From NCBI GenBank assembly GCA_900155495.1, contig FTLJ01000444.1:1-64000 (forward strand): DNA of 64,000 nucleotides, written 5' to 3'. The position numbers were made by a program, and so were the translations under genes. This DNA is from Porogramme epimiltina. Lineage: Eukaryota; Basidiomycota; Agaricomycetes; Polyporales; Polyporaceae. Within the stretch, counting starts at the first letter, position 1, and every line of letters begins with the position of its first letter. Under the pieces are notes generated by a model. It was given only the letters and a program-made list of their open reading frames with translations, made no database searches and was not told the DNA's origin. Below, in pieces: positions 46,670-57,348 of the stretch.

Positions 46670-49339
46670 CTATACCCATAACCAAGTCTTTAGTCCCGGA
46701 CCCGAGCTTCGTTGACCAATACACTCACCCATATACCGCGACTGCCCGTCCTCGGGCGGCCTCAAGGAGCCCATCGGCTGCTCGCCCCTCGAGGGCATGC
46801 CCATCGGCACCAGCGGCATCGCCAGCGCCGGCGGGACCGCCATCATCACCCCGCCCTGCGGCGACCCAAACGCCTGCACCTGCGCCTGCACCCCGCCGTA
46901 ATCCGCGCCGTCCCCCGCTCCCGCGCCGCCCGCGCCGCCGCCCTTGCCCGTCGCACCGCCGTCGCGCCGGTCCTTCTCGACGACGGTCACCGCGCGCATA
47001 AACTCGCTCCACGAGTGCTGCTCGCCCCCCTTGCAGCGCTTGGCCCACTCCTCGACGAGGGCCTGGTGCTCGCGCCACGCGCGGTGGTGGTTGTGCACCG
47101 TCGACTTCTTGTACTCCACGCCGAACACGCGCGAGAACGCGGCTGGCTGCTTCAAGCCCGGCTCGGTCTCCATCAAAGTCTTCATCTGCGTGAAGCCTTC
47201 ATTGACCTCGGCCATTGTCTTCCCGTACGGCCACGGCTTGCCCTTCGAGCTTGCTGTGCCCGAGTTCGAGCCCACGCCACCCTTCTGGCAGGACTCATCG
47301 GGAAGCCGGGACGCTGAAGTAGGCGCCGGCGTTTCTCGTGGAGGTGAGGGTTGGAGTGCATGAGACTGAGTGATTGGAATGGATTGGACGATGGGAGACG
47401 AATGAGGAAGAGGGACGGGCTGTGAGATGTGCACGTGGTGTGGCCGGACGTGTTGAGGCCGTGGTTGGGCAGGACTTGAAGGAGGCTGCCGAATAGGCTG
47501 AGGAGCGGGTGAGGGGATCAAGTCGAATGCGCGGGAGAGCTCTGAGGTGGATGAATTGCCGATGGGGATGTTGGCGGAGGCGGAGGCTTGTTGTGGGACG
47601 TTCGTCGAGGCATACTGTTGATACTGCGACGACGGTTGGGCAGCTTCAGGGGATTCGGCAAGAGGTGCCGGAGGAAACTCTGGGGAATGGGGGAAGCCAC
47701 TGTGGAAGGAAGCGCTGCCAACGCTGCCGCTGTGGTCCAAGAACAGTGTATTGGCCGAAAGGGATCTCATGCTTTGGGACGACGACGACCGATGGTGTCG
47801 CATGGTAGGCGGACCGTCCGCTCCATCCAAAGAGCGCTTCTTGGTATTCCTAGACACCTCTGGCTGGTAGGCTGCCGGTCGTGCCAATCGGAACTCTTCT
47901 TGTAGCCTCAGCTCGTTATCAAGACCTGGGCACTGTAAATCATCAAGCCCGTTGCGTAAGTCCGGACGAATTCGATACAATCTTCTCTCCCCGCTTTGGA
48001 CATTGCGTACGGCGCTGACTAGCTCCATCTCCCAAGTCTGCGCAGACGGATTGTAGGCATCGACATAATCACTGGCCGATAGGTTGGAGACAGTCGTGAA
48101 AGCGGCGACTTCGGCGAGACATAAAAAGGGGAACGTGTCGATCTGGAGGTTGAGACACCATGCCTTCACGTTCGCCTGTCCAAAGAGAAGATAGCGGTCA
48201 GATTTGCCGATGTTGCTTCTAACAGCATAGACAAGGCCACCAAACACTATGCCGGTGCCGAACCGTGTAAGCCAAGCAAGCCGACTCTCGTCCTATCAAA
48301 AGCGCAGACCCCTGATACATCTGCGAACAATCACAATTTCCGTGATACACCGGACGGTGCATGAGCACCTGACTGGGTCTAGTGGACAGCACACATCTCC
48401 GTGGCTTGGACAGCGACTAGGTACCGTCAAAATGAAAGACGGTCATGCCCTACTTCCTTCTTGTCTTATGTCTATATGCACCCCGCTGGATATTTTCGCG
48501 GGACATCATCCACAGGGTGCAGACAGACGAAAGACCGAAGGATGGTATCGCACGGACACCATGTCGGGATATATTCCAAGGCCACATTAACGACCGTGTG
48601 TTGACCCCGAGGCTCGCTTCCCCACGTGCCCCCCAGGATGTACCCACCCCTCAACAGAAACCGACAACTCACAGTGTGCCAGAATACAATCACAACGCTC
48701 TTGTTGAACGACTCCAGGAACCTCCCCCGCTTCTCGTCGAGTCGCCCATGGTCGTCCGGCGGTGCGGGGCTGTATCCGCCGTATGAGCTCCCCGCGAACG
48801 ACGACTTGCGCAAGGTGGTTGGGGTGAGCCCGACCGGCGAGTTGAGTGCCGTGGCCGAGGAGAACGACGTGGACGCCGGCGAGGGGGCGGAGGGGGCCGG
48901 GGAGGCAAGTGAGACGGTGAATCGGTCGCCGGCTCGGATTTCGTTCGGGGGCTGCGAGGGCATGCTACGGGGCCGCGACGACGAGAGCGGGCACGAGTCT
49001 GAGAGGGAAACATCCTGTTCAGCACGAGGAGGTTCATAGGTGGTGGCAGGGAAGGCTTACGGTGTCCACAAGTCCGGTGTCTCTGTCTCCGCAAGCGACC
49101 TCGCTTAGCCCGACAATCTCGCCGTCGATCTCAGTGCCTCCGGGAGCGGACGGGGGCCCGGACTGCCGTAGAACAAATCCTGGAGGGTCTCTTCAAATAG
49201 GTGCGCCGGATGCGGCGGCGAGCACCGGGGGATGGCGAGATCGCGGGAGGGCGAGGAGGAGGACCGGTGAGAGATGGCAGCCACCACTTGGCCACGATGA
49301 GATGAAGTCAGTGGCCGGGTCAATGTAGCGCTCGTCCAT
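46670..49339 (-). CDS. Unrecognised conserved-type protein with disordered middle region
   Basis: I do not recognise a named family. Exons fit in frame from 49339: MDERYIDPATDFISSWP, RFVLRQSGPPSAPGG...CGDRDTGLVDT, DVSLSDSCPLSSRPRSMPSQ up to ESFNKSVVIVFWHT (end at 48673). A 497 bp gap, unusually long for this genome, precedes the next exon at 48175 (ANVKAWCLNLQIDTFPFLCL), so a small exon may be missing. Then come ASDYVDAYNPSAQTWEMELV and RRLYRIRPDLRNG, a long Ser/Pro/Gln-rich disordered part, and a compact helical block near the C-terminus: GKPWPYGKTMAEVNEGFTQM, KQPAAFSRVFGVEYKKSTVH, HHRAWREHQALVEEWAKRC. The tail is Gly/Ala/Met-rich. The composition suggests a nuclear regulatory protein, which is inference. 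Stop at 46670; splicing at GGTGAGTG near 46726 could shorten the tail. Confidence 0.55.
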
Positions 49340-49651
49340 GCTCCCGCCCGGCCACCACCCCGTCCGCCCTCAACACTATCCAGCCACAAGCTGCACAAAT
49401 ATCCTATGTGCGCAGTAGCGATTACGTCCTCCGTAAATCCGCATTCAGCGCATCAACGCACTATGGACGCCGCTCCAGCCCCGGCTGGTCACCGCGTCAG
49501 CCACTGGCCTCACTGGCAGCCGCAGGACCGGTGATTGTCGCGGGCCCCTAGGGCTACTTAACCTCAGGAACCCGTCCGTTCCCCGCCGATTCCGTTTCAT
49601 TCCCCTTCTACGACCCATATTGCTCTGCTGTTATCTCGCTTTCGAACAACC
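49340..49651. promoter_or_regulatory. Divergent promoter region
   Basis: 312 bp between two divergent start codons (49339 minus, 49652 plus), so a short shared promoter. No clear TATA or other named motif was found. Confidence 0.4.
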
Positions 49652-50486
49652 ATGCTGTCGACTTTCTCCTACTCTTCCACCCCAGATCTCCCGGACCTAG
49701 ACACTACTACTCAAGCCAGTCTGCAGGATTCACCCAAGTCGCCTTCCTTTCCCGCCATCGTCAAGGTGTCGCTTCCTTGCGGACGTCTAGAAAGTGCGGC
49801 GTGTCAGCCCCTACCACCGAGTGGTATGGAAGCCCCGTGTGTGGCAGAACATCTCCGGGAAGAGGTATGTGGCTATGATCTCGGGCGCGCATGTGTCGGC
49901 TCAGTTCCGTCGCGGCCCTCATTAGCCGCAGACCGTTCGAAAGCTCATCCTCCGGAAACGAACGACGTCGCCGTATCAAGTCAAGCTCCCCATGAAAGAT
50001 CGTTGCCGGGTGCCGAACAAACCCAAGGCTGTGCGTTCCCCGCCCGTACACCCTGCCGACCTGCCTCGGAATAATGGCTCTACCGCGCAACCACGTACCC
50101 CCGCCGTACCCCACACGAAGCATCCCCGCGAAGCCCCCACCATTATTCCTGTCCACAATTCGTTCGGCCATCCAGACATACGGGTCATAGTCACGGGCCC
50201 AGGGAAGCTTGGCAGTTGTATCGGGAGACCCATGGACAGCCCGACCGCTGCTCCCGGAGCGCCGTACCCCTCCCTGCCTGCGATCGACACGTGGACAGAG
50301 ATATGTCGCGACATGCACAGGGCAGCGCAGGCCTTCACCACTTTGTCCGAGTGGGAGGCGCCTTCTGACACGATCGTCTCCCCGGTCATTTTCTACTCGT
50401 GCTCGCCCCGCTCTGGGATGACACGAGGTTTCTCTTTCAACCCCTGGGACTCTGTCGACAATCTTCTCTCTGCTACTGTGGTATAG
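49652..50486 (+). CDS. Unrecognised two-exon protein
   Basis: Two exons, 49652-49864 and 49926-50486 (a second in-frame acceptor at 49932 is possible), joined in phase 0 across a 61 bp GT-AG intron, encode about 258 residues. It starts MLSTFSYSSTPDLPDLDTTT. The middle is basic (VRKLILRKRTTSPYQVKLPM, CRVPNKPKAVRSPP), then Pro-rich, then a more ordered end: FGHPDIRVIVTGPGKLGSCI, TWTEICRDMHRAAQAFTTLS, SPVIFYSCSPRSGM, FNPWDSVDNLLSATVV. No signal peptide, membrane helix or known domain is visible. It is divergent from the preceding gene and could be lineage-specific. The in-frame joining of two long open frames is the main support. Confidence 0.5.
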
Positions 50487-51241
50487 TGGTGGAGATGCTG
50501 TACACTGTGTCCGTGTATGTACGTTGTGTGTTCTGTCTATAACAGGTTAGGTCACTACTATATCGGGGAATAATAGCATGTCAGGGTTTCAAGGTCGAAG
50601 GTTCGGTCGTGACTTGTTCCTTGTTGGTCTAGTCCTACTGTGCATCCTCTGTGTTTGCCGCGCGCCTCCCTTGCGGCATCCGCACTTCCACCCATGCACG
50701 TACTGATCGGGGAGCCCCCGCCGACAGTCTCGTCTTCAATGCACCACGTCGCCGAGTTGCCCGCGCGTGGAGTCCGCGGGCCGATGCCTGCCGACCCGGA
50801 GGTGGAGGGCCGGCGTCAGCCGGGTGTGTCATTCACCCGGGGAGTCTCTCATCCGCAAGCCCAGTCCAAGCAGTCCTCTTTCCTTCTTGCTCTACGTTCA
50901 GCTGGAGCATCTGTCAGTGCAGTCCAAACTCTGTTTCTCCCTGAAAATAAACATCTGGCTGTGACCTCTCAAGCTTCCTGCACCTATCAGCGTCGCCAAG
51001 GATGCAGAGATGTGTCGGATGTGACATCCGGGAGGTGCGAGGATATTCCCAGCTGTCAGCATTCAATGCCCACGACCCGCACTCACATGGCTCCGAGCAG
51101 CACGCGCGCAGATCCAGACGTTGTCTTCTTCCAGGGCCTCCGCTCTCTTGTCCAGAAACAGTCCTTCTGCTTCCGTCGCACCTCCCCTAATAAGCACGTA
51201 AATCTCCTCCCCCCGCGAGCAACACCCTCCACCTTTCCCCC
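50487..51241. other. Intergenic region upstream of the P450 gene
   Basis: 755 bp between tandem plus-strand genes. It should hold the 3' UTR of the first and the promoter of the P450; the CT-rich stretch at 51190-51240 right before the ATG fits a 5' UTR. Open frames here show no domain. Confidence 0.45.
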
Positions 51242-53481
51242 ATGATCCTCCCCCAAGAAGTCCAGTCGGTCCCGCTCTGGCAGCTGGCAGCTGCCTGCGG
51301 TGCGGCCTACGCTGCCTTTTCCCTCGTCCGGTCTTACCGTCGCAACGCTCGGGCTACACCTCTTTCCGGTCCCCCCAGTCCCAGCTGGCTCTTCGGAGTG
51401 ACCAAGCTGGTGCTCAACAACCCCGATGCGCCCTCCATCTACGAGACATGGGTAGAGCAGTATGGCCCCATCTTCCGCGCGCCCGCGCCGCTCGGCTCCG
51501 ACCGCGTTATCCTCACCGACCCCAAGGCTATCACACACTTCTACACCTCGGAGACGTGGACCTACGTGCAGACCAAGCTGTCGAGGGTGGCGATCGAGGG
51601 CTTGGTACGTTTCGTTGCATAATATGGGATTACAGGCCATGAACCCCCTGTGGTAGTTTGGACGCGGGCTTCTGTGGGCTGAGGGCGAGTCGCACAAACG
51701 GTACGTGGTCCATACTTGGTGCTTGCCCAGAGCTAAACATAAAGCAGGCAGCGCAAGGCCATCTCCCCCGCCTTCAGCAATGTTGCCATCAGACGGCTCA
51801 CATCCATCTTCTACGATTCGGCATACAAGGTATATAGCGCTGCCTGTCGAAGCTTCGCTCGCATTCTCATCCGACTTTCACATAGCTTAAGAGCAACTGG
51901 GACAACCAACTGGCGCCAGTTGACTCTGCCATGATCGACGTTCAGAGTTGGTACGTGGACTGCATGACCCTAAAATAAACCTGATCCGACTGAGCGTATC
52001 TTTTAGGATGAACCACGTTTCGTAGGCACCAGCTCTACTTTTTCCCCCGGTGTCTATTCTTACACGTTCCTATCAGCCTCGACTCTATCGGCATTAGTGG
52101 CTTCTCGCACAACTTTGGCTCGCTCGAGGGCAAGCAATCCGACGTTGCGGATGTCTTCGATGCCATGGGGCGCGTCAAGCCGACTCTGCTCTCCGCCTTG
52201 GTTATCTTCTTCGGCAATGTTTTCCCGATCCTTTGGCGCATCCCAACCGAGATGCGTCTGCTCCAGCGCAAGCTTAACAAGAGCATGGAAGAGATTGCCG
52301 TTCCGCTGCTCGAGAGCACTCGCAAGGAAATGCAGGGTCTTGGCGAGAAGGGTAAAGAGGAGAAGAGTATCATTGGTTTGCTCAGTGCGTCCTCAGCTAT
52401 CAAATTCCTTGGGAAGTGACACTTACCACCAAGTCTACAGTCAAGGCGGAAGACAACAATGCTAGCCTCCAGATGTCACAAGAGGAGATCATGGCACAAG
52501 TACGATCTACTTCATAATGCAGTCAAATCCATACTCACTCCGCTCAGATGAAGGTTCTCATTCTTGCAGGATACGAAACCACATCTAGTAAGTCTCTGTA
52601 GGTTAAATGGTTTAGGCCTATCACTGAATGCCTTCTTCCGGTTTGATCAGTTAGCCTTACGGTGTGTACTAGCTCCGTGTCGTGAACCTTATCACGCTTT
52701 CTGAGCTGTCCCCGCGCTTGCGCAGTGGGCCCTTATCGAACTTTCACGGAAGCCTGAGACCCAGGCACGCCTTCGTGAGGAACTGAAGGAGCAATTCCCC
52801 AACTTCGACCCCACATGGGAACAGCTCACGAACGGCGCCGGCCTGCACTATCTCGATGCCGTTGTGCACGAGATCCTCCGCCTCCACGCGCCTCTTCCCG
52901 TCACTACCCGTGTCGTGCGTCTGCATCGCGTTGCCACTTTTCTCGCCCCGCTGACTGCGTGAACCTTTTAGGCTGCCAAAGATGACGTCATCCCCCTCGC
53001 CCATCCCACCCACAACGCCAAGGGCGAGCTCGTTGACCACATCGTCGTCTGCAAAGGCCAGGAGGTCACCGTCCCGATCGGCTACATGAACACCGCGTCG
53101 ACGATCTGGGGCGCCGACTCGCGCGAGTTCCGCCCCGAGCGCTGGCTCGACGCCGCGGGCCTGCCCAAGAAGGCGCAGGAGATCCAGGGCCACCGCCACC
53201 TCCTCACGTTCGTCGACGGCTCGCGCATGTGCCTCGGACGCGGATTCGCGCTCGCCGAGTTCAAGGTGCGCACCCTTCACTACGTACTCCAGCGGATTCT
53301 GACGCTATCTATGCGCTCGTAACAGGCGGTTCTCGGTGTGCTCATTAAGAATTACGCTTTTGAGCTGCCTAACGGACCCGAGACGCAGATCGAGTACTGC
53401 CGTGGCGTGCTCCCCCGCCCGCAGGTTGCCGGTGAGAAAGGTGCATGCGTTCCGATGCGCGTTCGTCGTGTCGATGCGTGA
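51242..53481 (+). CDS. Cytochrome P450 monooxygenase
   Basis: A microsomal P450 with an N-terminal membrane anchor (LWQLAAACGAAYAAFSLV) followed by basic residues and the Pro-rich hinge SGPPSPSWLFG. Exons separated by introns of about 50-70 nt give ETWVEQYGPIFRAPAPLG, FGRGLLWAEGESHKRQRKAI (C-helix WxxxR-like), DSIGISGFSHNFGSLEG, the I-helix oxygen-binding LILAGYETTSISLTWAL, the K-helix ExxR in HEILRLHAPLPVTTR, the PERF-type block REFRPERWLD, and the heme loop LLTFVDGSRMCLGRGFALAE with its cysteine ligand. It ends VPMRVRRVDA. All functional motifs are present, so it should be active. The substrate is unknown; it stands alone, without a biosynthetic cluster beside it. Confidence 0.92.
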
Positions 53482-55468
53482 GCTGTGTATGCGTACTTCC
53501 TGGAGCATGGGAGGTTGGCGTAGGACGTGTGTAGGTTATCCATATGTCAGTTGAATTTGTCTAGATCCACCCTAGAGTGAACATCATTTTGGGGCAGCGA
53601 ATCAACGTGTGAGACATTGTTTATTACCCAGAGAGGCTGAAATTCCGTCGAAGAGAAATTGACCCATCCGAGGATGGATAGCCGGCAGTATTGAGTGAAA
53701 TGTGGCATGCGATGCTTACGTAAGAACGGAATGCCCATAAAGGGCAGGACTCTTCGGGTGGTGAGTGGCCTCGTGGCGCGAAGGCGGATCACCAGCGATT
53801 ATGCCGTTTTACCACAGCAGGATGACCGGCGTTAGCCCATTTCCTCCTTGTTCAAGGATTATCCGGTGCTTCCAAAGTTTGAGGCTCTCCAGTCACCTTA
53901 CGTGCTATTCAACCCCTCGCCCCTTGAATTGAACAAAGGACACCAGACACCAGATCATGGACTGGCCCAGAAGTTCTCGCTGAACAAGCCGCTGCCAGGT
54001 TCACCCATTCTCAATTTAACTCGGGCTGACATCCATTCCTGGAGCCCACATGGCACCCCCACTACCTGAAAATATGCCGGGGGTGTAAGGGGGTACGCAA
54101 ACGTTCTACCGTGGGTTGCCGTGACGACTCATTACGCTACAGTGCGAATACCCCGCACCCCGCATGTCGATCTCGTCACGTCAGCGAGGCTCGGCGACCT
54201 CATAGACGTTTCACGCGATATGTACACATTCCCATTATCAAGTTAGCGGATTGTCCTTTCTGAACCTTCGGAAGTAGTGCAGTTGACAAGTTCAGGTCAG
54301 CCACTGAATGTGAATGGTACAACTTTCAAGTCGTAGAGTTGACAAGGGGCGAGGGCAGAACTCAGTCACAACGGTCCCCACGTGGCAGCATGCATCCTTC
54401 CTCCGATCTCCTCCAGCCAGATTCTGCGATTGCCCGTAGCCTATCGCGGATGAAGTCTTTCCCCAGAGAGTGTGTATCTCATTGCAGCGCGCAATTTCCC
54501 TTCGTTACTTTTTGGAAGTGTTTTGCAGGACACCCAGATAATCCTAGTGCGTCCACCCTTCTTGCACTGGCATTCCGTTTTTATGACCGGCTGACTGTAC
54601 GCTCGCCTCTTCGAGACCTTGCACCTGACTGCCTGGACGGACCGATTGCGCCACAAGGAGTCGCGGACAAGAACTCCTCGCCAAGAAACGCCGCAGAAGC
54701 TAGCAATCGTATCGATCGCGATCTGGACCTGCCGGCGGCATCGTCTGCGTTTCACCCCGCGACGCTCGCAACGCAACGCGTATTATCCTAAAACGTTAGC
54801 AAGTACCCAAGTCAAGCACGCGACCGCACCCTACGACCAACCCCGAAGGCTGTTTGTTTTCCACAAAGCCCTTACAGTTCTCTCGGGCCCAGGGCAACGA
54901 GTGAGTCCTTTGACGCAGGTACAACACCAAAGCTTCATTAAGGGCAGACACCAGTAACACCGGCGCCGGCGGCCTCTCCACAGGCCCCACCCTTGCGCCT
55001 CGATCTCGGACTGCTCGGTCGGCCCTCTGCCGGCGGGCCTGAGCCTCCTCCAGCGTGGCCAGGTGCGCTGCGCGCGACGGACGATCGACCGCACCACCCA
55101 AACGCGCCCCAGGGCACCGCCACCGAAAATTGCCCCTCTCCTCGGAATCCTATCATCCGCCCTGGCCTTGATGGCAATTACGCTCACGCGCTGGGCAGCT
55201 GCGTGTCGCGACTCCGGAGTCCGAGCGCCCGCCCGACCACAGCAGCGCGCGTCGATCGCGGCGACGACGCTTGGTGCGTCCTGCGCCCCGCGCCTCGGGA
55301 ATTATGGATACGCGCGACTCCGCGCCTACATATCCCACACGGGGGCGAACGCGTTGCCGTCTTGTCCGTCTGGAGCGTATGCCCCGGCGCTGCTCCCCCG
55401 CGCTGTCCTCCTGCCCACACCGGTGACCCGTCGTCCCCGCCTCTTTCCCTGTGCTCAAGCCCCGAAAC
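53482..55468. other. Gene-poor stretch between P450 and DUF6533-type gene
   Basis: About 2 kb without a supported gene. The left part is less GC-rich, the right part (54.8-55.4 kb) GC-rich with overlapping chance frames. The promoter of the downstream gene must be at the right end. No repeat or mobile element is recognised. Confidence 0.4.
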
Positions 55469-57348
55469 ATGGCAAGCGCTGCGCTGCAGGCCGAGGCGGA
55501 GGAGTTGATAGCGGTCCTTCCAACGATCTCGAGGATTCGGTACGCAGCCTGTGAGTAGCCTGTTTAGTCGCGCGGATTCTGTTCTGATACACGCCCCGAA
55601 AAGTGGCCAACACATGTATCATCATATTTGACCATCGTAAGCCCTCCTTTGAGCTTCGCTGTTAGGCCTGGTGCTGAGGGTGTCGTCTGCTGTGGAGTTT
55701 TGACGCTGGATCAAGAGGTAAGCACTGCACAATGAACCACAGAGATCAAGCTATTCATCCCCCCTCCAAAGATCCAACTCATATGGGTATGCATTTATCA
55801 AGGCTCGGTCGGCGTGTAGGAGGCTGATATCGTGTGCCTCCAAAAGCGTGCCGATTGGTCATTAGGAAAGATATTATTCCTCGTGGTGCGTACCCCGAAC
55901 TCGTACATTGTCGTTCTGCCGATGAACTGTCGAGCCAGAACCGATATTACGCGCTGGTTCCAGTGGTGTAAGTAGTGTCGCTGCCTTGGTCCCGGAAGTT
56001 TCCTAATCTCGTCGTGTGCCGGTTTCTGTCGTCCCATAGGTTCAACAATTTTGGTTCGTCCAGGAAAGCAAGGCAATAGGACTTTTCTAACAGAGATATG
56101 ATTAGTGCTCTTCAACTCTACGACGCTCTCAAATAAGGTACGTTGACCCTGTGTTTCCGAGACCTACCTTTTCTAACCGCCCTACTTCTAGCTGTGAGTG
56201 ACTCTACCACAAAATGGTTATATTAATCCAAGTCAAACTATTTGCATACAGATGCGAATCATGGATAATATGGCAGGGGGCGACGGGAGTCTTCGATTTT
56301 ATTGTTACTGAACGTGAGTGACGCTCACCCTTTCAGCCCATCTCCGCGCTAACACGTTGCCACCCTAGTCATTCTGGTCGTTCGCCTATACGCCATGTAC
56401 TTCGCCGATAAACGCGTCCTCTCCCTCCTCGTTTTCGTGTTCTCTAGCACGTCTGCAGCAGCAACTTACGTTATGGTCCGGTCGCTGACCGTGATGAAAG
56501 GTACGTGGCTCAGCCATGGAGCTCGCCCTTCCACTCATGCCGCGGCACACAGCCTACGCTCTTCAAATACCTTTGGGTAATAATGGAACAATATGTGTCC
56601 CGACCGGGGTCCCTAGTTTCTTCTTCGCATTCTGGATACCTATGCTCGTCTCTGAGAGCGTGTACCTCGCCTTGGCGCTCTATCGTGGGATCAAGACACT
56701 GCGAGGGACCGGGAAGATGCGGTTGTACAGCGGTCTACAGCTCATCGAGATCCTCGTCCGAGATTCGCTCTTTTTCTTCGCAGTGTGCGTTTACCCACAC
56801 ACACGAGACCCCCCTACAAAGCTGACTAGACATTCTTTAAACAGCATCTTCACGACTTACCTCGTAAACGCAATCATCTTCCTAATGAGCCCGGTACGTC
56901 CCATTCCCTCAATCTACTCCTCCCGTTTGGCGACTCACCCGGGCCCTTCCTCCCCCAGTCGGCGCAAATCGAGATCCCCATCGGCTTCTCCCAAGCGCTC
57001 GGATGCGTCCTCAGCAGCCGCCTATGCCTCAACGTCAAGGCCTACGTGCGCGAAGAGCAGACAAGCACGCTCTCCGCGCCCTTCGCGGTGCTCGCGCCAG
57101 TGAGCGCGAGCGCGCCCGGCGCCGCGCGCTCGCACACGCACTTCAACGTCGTCTCCTTCACGGGCCCGCCCGTCGCGCGCGGGGGCGGCGGGTTCGTGCG
57201 CACGGACGGCGGGCGCGGGCTCTCGGACGTCGAGCTGCACGAGCTGCGCGCGATGCGCGCGCCGTCGCGCACGCACCACCTTCGCGTGCTCTCGCTCGAG
57301 AAGGGCGGCAGCGTGTTCGACGCGCCGCCCGGCGAGTACAAGCGCTAG
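55469..57348 (+). CDS. DUF6533-type seven-helix membrane protein, micro-exon gene
   Basis: An integral membrane protein of a family very common in Agaricomycetes, function unknown. The N-terminal domain is spread over tiny exons: 55469-55550 (MASAALQAEAEELIAVLPTI), 55604-55636 (ANTCIIIFDH), 55698-55717 (LLTLDQE), 55772-55786 (IQLIW), 55847-55885 (RADWSLGKILFLV), 55939-55967 (NRYYALVPVV), 56040-56053 (FNNF), 56106-56137 (LFNSTTLSNK), a 2-nt exon 56192-56193, 56252-56313 (CESWIIWQGATGVFDFIVTE) and 56369-56500 (LILVVRLYAMYFADKRVL). Later exons give AYALQIPLGNNGTICVPTGV, FFFAFWIPMLVSESVYLALA, LIEILVRDSLFFFAV, YLVNAIIFLMSP and the soluble tail NVKAYVREEQ, ending EYKR. The family usually reads YDHLLTLxxEV..IW..., which guided the exon choice. 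Confidence 0.82.
56192..56193 (+). other. Putative 2-nt micro-exon
   Basis: The bases CT lie between a TTCTAG acceptor and a GTGAGT donor. The flanking introns would be 54 nt (56138-56191) and 58 nt (56194-56251), both normal here. Only with these two bases does the frame pass from LSNK into LCESWIIWQG, the conserved family sequence. Confidence 0.6.
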
